26,869 nt of DNA from Ramlibacter tataouinensis. Lineage in GTDB: Bacteria > Pseudomonadota > Gammaproteobacteria > Burkholderiales > Burkholderiaceae_C. The position numbers and the translations under genes are program-made. This document shows positions 1-6,768 of the stretch, in pieces (positions within the stretch are counted from its first letter, which is position 1; every line of letters begins with the position of its first letter). The notes beneath the pieces are model-generated. The model was not told the DNA's origin and did not search any database. It worked only from the letters and a program-made list of their open reading frames with translations. The DNA lies in assembly GCA_002427815.1 (NCBI GenBank), contig DIZF01000018.1:1-26869 (forward strand), written 5' to 3'.

Positions 1-118
1 CCTAGTGGAACCCGCGCAACACCGGGCGAATTTCTTTCGGATTACGGAATCAGATGCGTCGAAAGAAGCCCTTTCCTCGTGTTGCACATGATTGCTCGGG
101 GGCCCTTAAACTGCGCCC

Positions 119-736
119 ATGGACCGACTTATCGGCGCTGCCGACAGCGCACTCAGAACCCTTTTCTCCAAGCCGCGGGCCACCCGACCGTGCCCGGTCG
201 TGCCTGGGAACGAAACCCGGCTTGCCAGCCCCGACGTACACACCGCCGCGGCGCTGATGCGGGTCAATCACGTGGGCGAAGTATGCGCCCAGGCGCTCTA
301 CACGGCGCAGGCGCTGGCGACTCGCGACCCGGTATTGCGACAACATTTCAACCGGGCGGCGGCGGAGGAAACCGATCATCTGGCCTGGACCGCCGAGCGG
401 CTGGCCGAACTCGGCGATCGCCCTTCCCTGCTGAATCCGCTCTGGTATGCGGGTGCCTTCGGGCTGGGATTGCTGGCCGGCCGCATGGGCGATCGCGTCA
501 GCCTGGGGTTCGTGGTCGAGACCGAAAAACAGGTGGAAGCTCACCTGCAAAGCCACTTGGACCGCTTGCCGGCGGGCGACCACGCTTCACGGGCCATCGT
601 GGCGCAAATGAAGGAAGACGAGGCGGCGCACGCGGCCCAGGCGCTCCGGGCTGGTGCAGTGGAACTGCCCGCGCCTGCGAAAGCGCTGATGAGGGCGGCC
701 GCCAAAGTCATGACCACCACTGCCCACTACATTTAG
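119..736 (+). CDS. coq7: 3-demethoxyubiquinol 3-hydroxylase Coq7
   Basis: Di-iron monooxygenase that adds the last ring hydroxyl in ubiquinone synthesis, acting at the inner face of the cytoplasmic membrane. The 205-residue product shows the carboxylate/histidine ligand pattern of a ferritin-like four-helix bundle: Glu54 (in NHVGEVCAQALY), Glu84-x-x-His87 (EETDH), Glu136 (ETEKQVEAH) and Glu168-x-x-His171 (EDEAAH). These are the two ExxH pairs plus two single Glu residues expected of COQ7. The short hydrophobic stretch around residues 110-121 fits interfacial membrane association. Length is normal for proteobacterial Coq7. The ATG at 119 has no strong ribosome-binding site, so a slightly different start is possible. 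The gene is convergent with the following osmC-like gene and stands alone. Confidence 0.95.
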   Translation: MDRLIGAADSALRTLFSKPRATRPCPVVPGNETRLASPDVHTAAALMRVNHVGEVCAQALYTAQALATRDPVLRQHFNRAAAEETDHLAWTAERLAELGDRPSLLNPLWYAGAFGLGLLAGRMGDRVSLGFVVETEKQVEAHLQSHLDRLPAGDHASRAIVAQMKEDEAAHAAQALRAGAVELPAPAKALMRAAAKVMTTTAHYI

Positions 737-771
737 CGCCCTCAATTACCTCTTCACTGTTGACAGGGCGC
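736..771. terminator. Hairpin between convergent coq7 and osmC-like genes
   Basis: GCGCCCT (736-742) pairs with AGGGCGC (765-771) around a 22-nt loop, and CAA/TTG inside can extend it. It begins at the last base of the coq7 stop codon and ends just before the osmC-like stop at 773, so it could close transcripts from both sides. There is no T-tract on either strand, so intrinsic termination is uncertain. Confidence 0.4.
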
Positions 772-772
772 C

Positions 773-1222
773 TCAGGCCTGGATCAGCTCGAAGCTGGTC
801 GTGATCTCCGCCGTTTTGCCGAGCATGATGCTGGCGGAGCAATACTTTTCGTGGCTCATGGCGATGGCGCGCCCAACCGCGCCGGGCGGCAGGTCCCGTC
901 CGGTCAAGCGGAAATGCATGTGGATCCTGGTGAAAACCTTGGGATCGCTTGGCGCCCGCTCCGAGGTCAGCTTGACCGAGCAACCGCGTACATCGTGGCG
1001 ACCGCGCTTGAGAATCAGCACCACATCATAGGCGGTGCAACCACCCGTTCCGGCCAGCACGGCCTCCATCGGCCGAGGAGCAAGATTCTGCCCCCCATTT
1101 TCGGGGCGGGCCGTGTCTGGCGCGCCATCCATGACCAGCACGTGGCCGCTGCCGGTTTCCGCGACGAATCCCATTCCCGAACGCGCGCCGGTGGCACCAG
1201 TCCAGCTTACCGTGCATTCCAT
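773..1222 (-). CDS. OsmC family protein, YhfA subgroup
   Basis: Predicted soluble OsmC/Ohr-fold protein of 149 residues. Members reduce organic hydroperoxides through a pair of cysteines; the YhfA branch lacks a well-defined physiological substrate. Cys62 lies in PMEAVLAGTGGCTAYDVV and Cys128 in MSHEKYCSASIMLGK, the two positions that form the reactive pair in this fold. The YhfA-like motifs are more typical here than those of Ohr. I chose ATG at 1222 rather than an upstream in-frame start at 1378. It has an AAGGA ribosome-binding site 9 nt upstream, and the family motif MECTVSWTG starts there. The longer form would run through the palindromes and promoter region at 1263-1315. It is convergent with coq7. 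Confidence 0.88.
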   Translation of the reverse strand: MECTVSWTGATGARSGMGFVAETGSGHVLVMDGAPDTARPENGGQNLAPRPMEAVLAGTGGCTAYDVVLILKRGRHDVRGCSVKLTSERAPSDPKVFTRIHMHFRLTGRDLPPGAVGRAIAMSHEKYCSASIMLGKTAEITTSFELIQA

Positions 1223-1262
1223 CACTTTGATCCTTGTCAAAAGCTGCGTCACAAACCCGTTT

Positions 1263-1279
1263 TGTCTCAGCTTGAGACA
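1263..1279. promoter_or_regulatory. Palindromic operator candidate
   Basis: Perfect hyphenated palindrome TGTCTCA-GCT-TGAGACA lying 41 bp upstream of the osmC-like start codon. The symmetry and position suit a dimeric repressor or activator site. No cognate regulator can be named from the sequence. Confidence 0.45.
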
Positions 1280-1284
1280 GTCCC

Positions 1285-1301
1285 TTGCTGCGACGCAGCA
1301 A
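1285..1301. promoter_or_regulatory. Palindrome containing CTGC-N3-GCAG, PhaR-like operator candidate
   Basis: Perfect 17-bp palindrome TTGCTGCG-A-CGCAGCAA. Its core CTGC-GAC-GCAG (1288-1297) matches the CTGC-N3-GCAG pattern I recall for the polyhydroxyalkanoate regulator PhaR. Its left arm overlaps the proposed -35 of the rightward promoter at 1285-1315, so a bound protein would block that promoter. The PhaR assignment is an inference from pattern only. Confidence 0.4.
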
Positions 1302-1315
1302 AGCCGAGCTATACT
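1285..1315 (+). promoter_or_regulatory. Rightward sigma-70-like promoter candidate
   Basis: A -35-like TTGCTG (1285-1290) and a good -10 TATACT (1310-1315) are separated by 19 bp. That spacing is longer than the ideal 17, so either activation is needed or the -35 is weak. Transcription would begin near 1322 and run into the terminator at 1426-1458 or on into ilvA. Confidence 0.45.
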
Positions 1316-1321
1316 CATTTC

Positions 1322-1458
1322 ACAGCATAACGAATTGTCATGCCAGGTTGAGGCCGCGTCTGGCACCGTAAGGGCCATTGGCGGCAGCGCAGGTTGTCTC
1401 CTCCACCTTCTCCTTTGGTGGATTCAGCCCTCGAATCGCAAGGTTCGAGGGCTTTTTT
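1322..1458 (+). ncRNA. Candidate small RNA or ilvA leader with anti-SD motifs
   Basis: The stretch of about 137 nt between a TATACT promoter and a strong intrinsic terminator has no credible reading frame. It can fold into three hairpins. TGCCAG (1341-1346) pairs with CTGGCA (1360-1365). TCCACC (1402-1407) pairs with GGTGGA (1417-1422) around the loop TTCTCCTTT. The third is the terminator stem. CTCCTCC at 1398-1404 and CTCCTTT in the second loop are pyrimidine-rich and complementary to Shine-Dalgarno sequences, as in sRNAs that target ribosome-binding sites. The alternative is a transcribed leader with an attenuator for ilvA, which starts 58 nt after the terminator. Boundaries are estimates. 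Confidence 0.5.
1426..1458 (+). terminator. Strong rho-independent terminator
   Basis: Perfect 10-bp stem AGCCCTCGAA (1426-1435) with TTCGAGGGCT (1444-1453), an 8-nt loop, and six consecutive T residues at 1453-1458. It points rightward, after the candidate sRNA and before ilvA. Nothing encoding protein precedes it on this strand for several hundred bases, which is the main reason for proposing an RNA gene here. Confidence 0.85.
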
Positions 1459-1516
1459 CTGCCGGATCCGGGCACGAACGGCTTGTCGGACATGGCCGCT
1501 TATCATTCTTCGGTCT

Positions 1517-3061
1517 ATGAAAAAGCAATTGCAGCCGGCGGATTACCTCAAGAAGATACTGACAGCCCGGGTCTACGACGTGGCTGTGGAGTCCGCGCTG
1601 GAGCCAGCGAAAAACCTGAGCCGGCGCCTTCACAACAAGGTATTGCTCAAGCGCGAAGACCAGCAGCCCGTCTTCAGCTTCAAGCTGCGCGGCGCGTACA
1701 ACAAGATGGCGCATCTCACAGCCGAGCAGTTGCAGCGGGGGGTGATCTGTGCGTCGGCGGGCAATCACGCCCAGGGCGTGGCCCTGTCGGCCCACCGGCT
1801 GGGCACAAAGGCCGTGATCGTGATGCCCGTCACAACTCCTCAGCTCAAGATCGAGGCTGTCAAAGCGCTGGGTGGCGAAGTGGTGCTGCACGGGGAGAGC
1901 TATTCCGATGCCCACCTGCATGCGGTCGAGCTCGAGAAGCTGCAGGGCCTGACCTTCGTCCATCCCTTCGATGACCCCGATGTGATCGCGGGCCAGGGCA
2001 CCATCGCGATGGAAATCCTGCGCCAGCACCAGGGCCCGCTGGACGCTGTATTCGTGGCCATCGGCGGCGGCGGGCTGATTTCGGGCGTGGCCAATTACAT
2101 CAAGGCCGTGCGCCCCGAGATCAAGGTCATCGGCGTGCAGATGAACGATTCCGACGCGATGGCCCAGTCGGTCGCAGCCGGTAACCGCGTGACCTTGCCC
2201 GATGTGGGGCTCTTTTCCGACGGAACCGCCGTCAAGCTGGTAGGCGAAGAAACATTCCGCGTGACCCGCGAGCTCGTCGACGGCTTCATGACGGTGGATA
2301 CCGACGCGGTGTGCGCCGCAATCAAGGATATTTTCGTGGACACCCGCTCGATCGTCGAACCGGCCGGCGCGCTGGCGGTGGCCGCGATCAAGCAATACGT
2401 GTCGGAACACAAGACGCGCGGCGAGACCTACGTGGCGATCCTGTGCGGCGCCAACATGAATTTCGACCGCCTGCGTTTCGTGGCCGAGCGGGCCGAGGTG
2501 GGCGAAGAGCGCGAGGCCCTGCTCGCAGTCACCATCCCCGAGGAACGCGGCAGTTTCAGGCGGTTCTGCGAGCTGATCGGCAGCCTGCCGGGCGGGCCAC
2601 GCAATGTGACGGAGTTCAATTACCGGATCAGCGATTCGGCCCAGGCGCACGTGTTCGTGGGCCTCACCGCGCATGGGAAGGGCGAGTCCGCGAAGATCGC
2701 CGCGAACTTCAGCCGGCATGGTTTCGAGGCTCTGGACCTCACGCATGACGAGCTGGCCAAGGAACATATCCGCCATATGGTCGGCGGCCGTTCGGCACTG
2801 GCCCATGATGAACGTTTGCTGCGCTTCGTGTTCCCCGAGCGGCCGGGCGCGCTGATGAAATTCCTCTCCCACATGCGACCGGGCTGGAACATCACGTTGT
2901 TCCACTACCGCAACCAGGGCGCCGATTACGGCCGCATCCTGGTCGGGCTGCAGGTGCCGAAGTCCGACGACGAAGCGTTCAGGGTGTTCCTGGACACCTT
3001 GGGTTATCCATCGGTCGAGGAAACCGGCAACCCGGTGTATCGGTTGTTTCTGCGGACCTAG
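1517..3061 (+). CDS. ilvA: Biosynthetic threonine ammonia-lyase (threonine deaminase)
   Basis: Pyridoxal-phosphate enzyme that converts L-threonine to 2-oxobutanoate and ammonia, the committed step to isoleucine in the cytoplasm. The product is 514 residues, the length of the biosynthetic E. coli enzyme. Residues 1 to about 325 form the fold-type II catalytic domain, with the PLP Schiff-base Lys56 in SFKLRGAYNK, the substrate loop SAGNHAQG, and a glycine-rich phosphate loop near residue 183 (IGGGGL). Two ACT-like regulatory domains follow, beginning near residues 327 (ALLAVTIPEERGSF) and 435 (RFVFPERPGALM). They indicate isoleucine/valine allosteric control. The ATG at 1517 is chosen by homology. 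No Shine-Dalgarno sequence precedes it, which is odd for a core gene. A terminator lies just upstream, so attenuation by readthrough is possible. Confidence 0.96.
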   Translation: MKKQLQPADYLKKILTARVYDVAVESALEPAKNLSRRLHNKVLLKREDQQPVFSFKLRGAYNKMAHLTAEQLQRGVICASAGNHAQGVALSAHRLGTKAVIVMPVTTPQLKIEAVKALGGEVVLHGESYSDAHLHAVELEKLQGLTFVHPFDDPDVIAGQGTIAMEILRQHQGPLDAVFVAIGGGGLISGVANYIKAVRPEIKVIGVQMNDSDAMAQSVAAGNRVTLPDVGLFSDGTAVKLVGEETFRVTRELVDGFMTVDTDAVCAAIKDIFVDTRSIVEPAGALAVAAIKQYVSEHKTRGETYVAILCGANMNFDRLRFVAERAEVGEEREALLAVTIPEERGSFRRFCELIGSLPGGPRNVTEFNYRISDSAQAHVFVGLTAHGKGESAKIAANFSRHGFEALDLTHDELAKEHIRHMVGGRSALAHDERLLRFVFPERPGALMKFLSHMRPGWNITLFHYRNQGADYGRILVGLQVPKSDDEAFRVFLDTLGYPSVEETGNPVYRLFLRT

Positions 3062-3083
3062 CATGGGTCGATCAGAGTGGCAT

Positions 3084-3104
3084 GTGCTGATGCCCGATCA
3101 GCAC
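3084..3104. terminator. Hairpin between convergent ilvA and gspC
   Basis: Perfect 8-bp stem GTGCTGAT (3084-3091) with ATCAGCAC (3097-3104) around a 5-nt loop, 23 nt after the ilvA stop. A second GC-rich stem (CCGCCG/CGGCGG, 3121-3137) follows on the gspC side. Neither has a T-tract, so they may be RNA 3'-end hairpins or rho-assisted stops. Confidence 0.4.
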
Positions 3105-3147
3105 CGATGAGGCGCCGTGCCGCCGACGCGCGGCGGGTGCGCGTGGC

Positions 3148-3597
3148 CTACTTGCGAGGCAGCGGAAGCTCGAGCGTGACCACGGCAGGCCCGCCGGTAC
3201 TCTCCGCCAGACTGGCGCGGCGGCTTTCCACCGACTGCAGGACCAACCGGTCGTCCACCGCGGAGCCGACCCGGAACGGCTTGGCGGGCTTGCCATCCAC
3301 CGAGATCAGTGCGGCTCCCCCATGCGAGCGGCTGGCGACGACGCCCACCAGAGCGAATCGGCTGGCCAGGCTGGCAACCGGGGACTGCGCAGCGGCAGCC
3401 GGACTGGCCCCCAGCAGCCGAGCCAGAGCCGCCGGGTCGGCCGTGGCGGCCGTGCGCACGGCAACGGTTACGGTTGGGACGCCCCCGCTGCGGGCCGTGA
3501 ATTTCAGTCCCCAGTAGACTGCACTGGCGGCCACCAGGGCCCACAGAACGAAGGTCGCGCCCGCGACCGCCCACCTGTTGTGCAAATTGCTCACCAT
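3148..3597 (-). CDS. gspC: Short GspC-like T2SS inner-membrane protein
   Basis: Predicted T2SS GspC, which links the inner-membrane platform to the N0 domain of the secretin. The 149-residue product has a short cytoplasmic tail, one membrane segment at about residues 10-30, a linker, and a periplasmic homology-region-like beta domain at about residues 60-145 (RFALVGVVASRSHGGAALISVDGKPAKPFRVG). That domain matches the GspC HR pattern of a variable product, G, and a K-P/Y-R-VG turn. It stops there, so the C-terminal PDZ or coiled-coil domain of longer GspC proteins is absent. The gene is divergent from gspG, with only 38 bp between the two start codons. The assignment rests on HR resemblance plus context; it would be hard to call in isolation. 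Confidence 0.8.
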   Translation of the reverse strand: MVSNLHNRWAVAGATFVLWALVAASAVYWGLKFTARSGGVPTVTVAVRTAATADPAALARLLGASPAAAAQSPVASLASRFALVGVVASRSHGGAALISVDGKPAKPFRVGSAVDDRLVLQSVESRRASLAESTGGPAVVTLELPLPRK

Positions 3598-3635
3598 GCG
3601 GCGATTATCATTGAAGCGACTGGAAGCAATTTCCC

Positions 3636-4076
3636 ATGAAGCACCTTTCCTCCTCCCTCTCCCGCGCCCGTCAGGTCGGCTTCACCCTCATCGAGCTGAT
3701 GGTGGTGCTGGTCATCATCGGCGTGCTGGCTGCCCTGATCGTGCCCAACGTGCTGGAGCGCGCCGACGATGCGCGCGTCACGGCCGCCAGGACCGACGTG
3801 ACCAACCTGATGCAGGCGCTCAAACTCTACCGCCTCGACAACCAGCGTTATCCCACCGGCGAACAGGGCCTGCAGGCCCTTGTGACCAAGCCCACCGTCG
3901 CACCGATACCGCCTAACTGGAAGCCCTATCTCGACAAATTGCCGAACGACCCCTGGGGCCGTCCTTACCAGTACCTTAATCCGGGCGTGAAGGGCGAGGT
4001 CGACGTGATGTCGTTCGGCGCCGACGGACAGGCCGGCGGCGAGGACAAGAATGCGGATATCGGTAGCTGGCAGTAA
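3636..4076 (+). CDS. gspG: T2SS major pseudopilin GspG
   Basis: Main subunit of the periplasmic pseudopilus that pushes substrates through the secretin. The 146-residue precursor has a prepilin-peptidase site after Gly15 (RQVG|FTLIEL), Glu20 at mature position +5, and a hydrophobic helix to about residue 37. The hallmark LDNQRYPTGEQGLQALV and DPWGRPYQY segments of GspG follow. The acidic C-terminal loop (SFGADGQAGGEDKNADIGSW) is the family's calcium-binding site. The gene opens the rightward gsp operon and overlaps gspH by 26 nt. The ATG at 3636 has a modest GGAA ribosome-binding site. Confidence 0.97.
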   Translation: MKHLSSSLSRARQVGFTLIELMVVLVIIGVLAALIVPNVLERADDARVTAARTDVTNLMQALKLYRLDNQRYPTGEQGLQALVTKPTVAPIPPNWKPYLDKLPNDPWGRPYQYLNPGVKGEVDVMSFGADGQAGGEDKNADIGSWQ

Positions 4077-4542
4077 TCGAACCCCCACGCCCGCGGCCAG
4101 GGCGGCTTTGCCGCGATTCGTGGCGCGAGGCTTTACCTTGCTGGAATTGCTGGTCGTGGTGGCCATCATCGGCATCGCATCTGCCGGGGTGAGCTTCGCC
4201 TTGCGCGACTCCGGGGCCACCCAGCTCGAACGCGAGGCGCAGCGGCTGGCGGCCTTGCTGGAGTCCGGCCGCGCGCGATCGCGCAGCAGCGGCATCCCGG
4301 TGCGCTGGTACGCGACCGATGGCGGCTTTCGTTTCGATGGCGTCGCCAAAGGCGCCCTCCCCGATCACTGGCTGGCCGAGACCACCCACGTGCGCGGCAA
4401 CAGCACGCTGCTGCTGGGGCCCGAGCCCATCATAGGGCGGCAGGAAGTCGTGCTCGAATCCACGGCACTGCCGGGGCGCAGCCTGCGCATCGCCACCGAC
4501 GGCCTGCGGCCGTTCGCGGTGGCCGCAGGGGCAGGACCATGA
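4051..4542 (+). CDS. gspH: T2SS minor pseudopilin GspH
   Basis: Minor pseudopilin thought to sit near the tip of the T2SS pseudopilus. The 163-residue precursor has a 27-residue leader with the processing site VARG|FTLLEL (Gly27/Phe28), Glu32 at +5, and a typical hydrophobic helix. A GspH-like beta domain follows (RLAALLESGRARSRSSGIPVRW). The ATG at 4051 lies inside the end of gspG and has a GAGGA ribosome-binding site 8 nt upstream, which supports the long leader and translational coupling. No other good start lies between the gspG stop and the cleavage site. Confidence 0.93.
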   Translation: MRISVAGSNRTPTPAARAALPRFVARGFTLLELLVVVAIIGIASAGVSFALRDSGATQLEREAQRLAALLESGRARSRSSGIPVRWYATDGGFRFDGVAKGALPDHWLAETTHVRGNSTLLLGPEPIIGRQEVVLESTALPGRSLRIATDGLRPFAVAAGAGP

Positions 4543-4928
4543 AGCACCTCGGCGCGGCGTGCGGTCGCAGCCCGTGGCGGCAGTCGGGTTTCACCCTGAT
4601 CGAGGTGCTGGTGGCGCTGGGTATCGTCGCCATCGCGCTGACCGCCGGCTTGCAGGCGACCTCGGCACTGACCCGCAATGCCTTGCGGCAGTCCAGTGTG
4701 TTGCTGGCCCATCTGTGCGCCGAGAATGAACTCGTCAGGGTGCGCCTCTCCAGCCAGATGCCAAGCATCGGCGACGCCACGATGAACTGCGAAGAGGGGG
4801 GCAGGATCTTCGCCGTGACCGTGTCGGTATTGCCCACGCCCAATCCAAGCTTCAGGCGCGTGGACGCCCAGGTGTTCGAGGCCGAGGTGCCGGTGCTGCG
4901 CCTGTCCACCATCGTGGGGCGGTTCTGA
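4539..4928 (+). CDS. gspI: T2SS minor pseudopilin GspI
   Basis: Minor pseudopilin that with GspJ and GspK forms the tip complex starting pseudopilus assembly. The 129-residue precursor is cleaved after Gly17 (RQSG|FTLIEVLVALGI), with Glu22 at +5. The AENEL motif (CAENELVRVRL), a GspI signature, is present, and the small beta domain ends at residue 129, normal for the family. It overlaps gspH by ATGA (4539-4542) and shares one base with gspJ (TGATG), which implies coupled translation. Confidence 0.94.
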   Translation: MKHLGAACGRSPWRQSGFTLIEVLVALGIVAIALTAGLQATSALTRNALRQSSVLLAHLCAENELVRVRLSSQMPSIGDATMNCEEGGRIFAVTVSVLPTPNPSFRRVDAQVFEAEVPVLRLSTIVGRF

Positions 4929-5638
4929 TGAAAAGCCGGCACGCCAGCCGCGGCTTCACGCTGGTGGAACTGCTGGTGGCCCTGTTCGCGATGGCCCTGC
5001 TGGCGGTCATGAGCTGGCGCGGGCTGGACGGCATGACGCGGGCGCAGGCGCAGACCCAGGCGCGCGCCGACGAGGTGCTGACCTTGCAGGTGGGGCTGGC
5101 GCAATGGGCCGCCGACCTGGACGCCATCATCCAGCTGCCGCAGATCGCCGCGCTCGACTGGAACGGCCGGGTCTTGCGCATGACACGGCCCGGCACGGCG
5201 TCGCCATCCGACGGGGTGGTGGTGGTGGCGTGGGGCCGACGGGTGGTCAATGGCAGCGGGACCTGGCTGCGTTGGCAATCGGCCCCGGCCACCACGCGCG
5301 AGCAGTTGCAGCAAGCCTGGCAGCAGGCGGACATCTGGTCGCAGAACCCGGGCGACGAGGAAATGCGTGGCGAAGTGGCCGTCACGCCGCTGGAAGAGTG
5401 GCAGATTTTCTATTCCCGGGGGGGCGCCTGGACCAACCCGATGTCCAGCGATGCCACCGCCGTCAAACCCGTTACCAGCGAGTTCGTGATCGGCGGTTCG
5501 GCAACGGCGGCGGCCACTCCGGTTTCCAATTTGCCGGACGGAGTAAGGCTGATCCTGACGCTGCCGCCGGGGCAGGCCATCAGCGGCAAGCTCACCCGCG
5601 ACTGGGTGAGGCCCACGCTGGGGGGCGGCAAGTCATGA
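4928..5638 (+). CDS. gspJ: T2SS minor pseudopilin GspJ
   Basis: Minor pseudopilin of the T2SS tip complex. The 236-residue precursor has a very short leader cleaved after Gly9 (ASRG|FTLVELLVALFAMALLA) and Glu14 at +5. The body keeps the GspJ pattern RGLDGM just after the helix and a long domain with RRVVNGSGTWLRW and EWQIFYSRGGAWTNP segments. Length is usual for GspJ. The start shares the A of the gspI TGA stop, and the end overlaps gspK by ATGA. Confidence 0.94.
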   Translation: MKSRHASRGFTLVELLVALFAMALLAVMSWRGLDGMTRAQAQTQARADEVLTLQVGLAQWAADLDAIIQLPQIAALDWNGRVLRMTRPGTASPSDGVVVVAWGRRVVNGSGTWLRWQSAPATTREQLQQAWQQADIWSQNPGDEEMRGEVAVTPLEEWQIFYSRGGAWTNPMSSDATAVKPVTSEFVIGGSATAAATPVSNLPDGVRLILTLPPGQAISGKLTRDWVRPTLGGGKS

Positions 5639-6681
5639 GCAAACTCCAGCCCCGCAGCCGCGGGAAGCCCGGACCTGTCGCCCGGCGAACGCGGTGTGCC
5701 GGCGCGAATCGTCCCCGCGGGGCGGCATTGCTGGCCGCCATGCTGACAGTGACACTGGTCGCCACGTTCGCGGCAGCCGCACTGTGGCAGCAATGGCGCA
5801 GCATCGAAGTCGAAACGGCCGAACGCGCGCGCGTGCAGGCAACCTGGGTGCTGACCGGCGCGCTCGACTGGGCGCGGTTGGTGTTGCGTGAAGACGCGAA
5901 GGCAGGCGGCGCCGACCATCTCGGCGAGCCCTGGGCCGTGCCCCTGCAGGAAGCGCGACTGTCCAGCTTTCTGGCGGCCGACCAGTCCAATACGGCCGAT
6001 ACCGGCCCCGATGTGTTCGACGCGTTCCTCTCTGGCGAGATGGTCGACCTGCAATCGCGGCTCAATGTCACCAACCTGCTGAATAACGGCAAGGTATCGG
6101 GGCCCGACCTGCGCAGCTTCGCGCGTTTGTTCGAACAATTGGACCTGCCCCAGGCGCAGCTCGACCAGCTTGCGGAAAACCTGCGCTTCGCTTCGGATAT
6201 GAGCCCGGCGAACGGCTCCAGCCCCATGGCGCCGCTGCTGCCGCAGCGTGTCGACCAGTTGGTGTGGCTGGGCCTGCCCGCCAGCACCGTGGCGGTGCTG
6301 CAGCCCTTCATCACCATCCTGCCCAGCCGCACGCCCGTCAACCTCAACACCGCCAGCGCCGAAGTGATCTATGCCAGCGTGGACGGTTTGAGCATGTCCG
6401 ATGCCCAGCGCATGGTGACGGCGCGGGAGCGAACGCCGTTCCGCACCGTCAACGACGCGCGGCAGGCCGTGGGCGCCAGTCAGACTGCGTTTGCCGAAGG
6501 ACAGGGCAACGTGGGTATAGCCACCCGGTTCTTCGAAGTGCATTCCCGGCTCAGGCTGGATCAGCTGGTGGTGGAGGAACGCGCGGTGGTGGTGCGCGAC
6601 GGGCTGGACGTGAGGGTTCTGCAGCGCGAGCGCGGCGCACCCGACCCGGCGACCTTGCCGACGGAGCCGGGCACACGGTAG
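5635..6681 (+). CDS. gspK: T2SS minor pseudopilin GspK
   Basis: Largest minor pseudopilin, capping the I-J-K tip complex. The 348-residue protein has a 29-residue leader ending NRPRG|AALLAAMLTVTLVAT. Mature +5 is Ala34, not Glu, the well-known exception for GspK. The helix continues to WQQWRSIEVE. A helix-hairpin-helix-like segment around residues 234-275 (PVNLNTASAEVIYASVDG) is characteristic. The reading frame is open upstream to 5104, but ATG 5635 is the start because it forms the ATGA overlap with gspJ and gives the correct prepilin leader. An 87-nt gap follows before gspL, the largest in the operon. Confidence 0.94.
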   Translation: MSKLQPRSRGKPGPVARRTRCAGANRPRGAALLAAMLTVTLVATFAAAALWQQWRSIEVETAERARVQATWVLTGALDWARLVLREDAKAGGADHLGEPWAVPLQEARLSSFLAADQSNTADTGPDVFDAFLSGEMVDLQSRLNVTNLLNNGKVSGPDLRSFARLFEQLDLPQAQLDQLAENLRFASDMSPANGSSPMAPLLPQRVDQLVWLGLPASTVAVLQPFITILPSRTPVNLNTASAEVIYASVDGLSMSDAQRMVTARERTPFRTVNDARQAVGASQTAFAEGQGNVGIATRFFEVHSRLRLDQLVVEERAVVVRDGLDVRVLQRERGAPDPATLPTEPGTR

Positions 6682-6728
6682 CCGCCGCGAAGCGCTCGGT
6701 GCGGAAGGCCTGCCGCCCCCGAGCCGAA

Positions 6729-6756
6729 TCGACCGGGCCGCCGATGTTTCTACAAT
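6729..6756 (+). promoter_or_regulatory. Possible internal promoter before gspL
   Basis: TCGACC (6729-6734) and TACAAT (6751-6756) are 16 bp apart in the only sizeable gap of the gsp operon. Transcription would start about 6 nt before the gspL ATG at 6769, which has no visible ribosome-binding site. A nearly leaderless gspL-M-N-D-E transcript is therefore possible. This is a sequence-match inference only. Confidence 0.3.
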
Positions 6757-6768
6757 GTCACCCATTCC

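Noticed and set aside
82..112. Promoter for coq7 with TTGCAC as -35
   Set aside because: The best -10 options (TTAAAC or TAAACT) match poorly or are 19 bp away; not strong enough to list.
1322..1458. Candidate RNA as 4.5S (SRP), 6S or tmRNA
   Set aside because: It lacks the SRP GGAA-loop core, the long 6S central bubble hairpin and the tRNA-like ends of tmRNA.
1424..3064. 546-codon minus-strand frame opposite ilvA
   Set aside because: Exact antisense shadow of ilvA with His/Asp/Arg-rich low-complexity translation and no recognisable motif.
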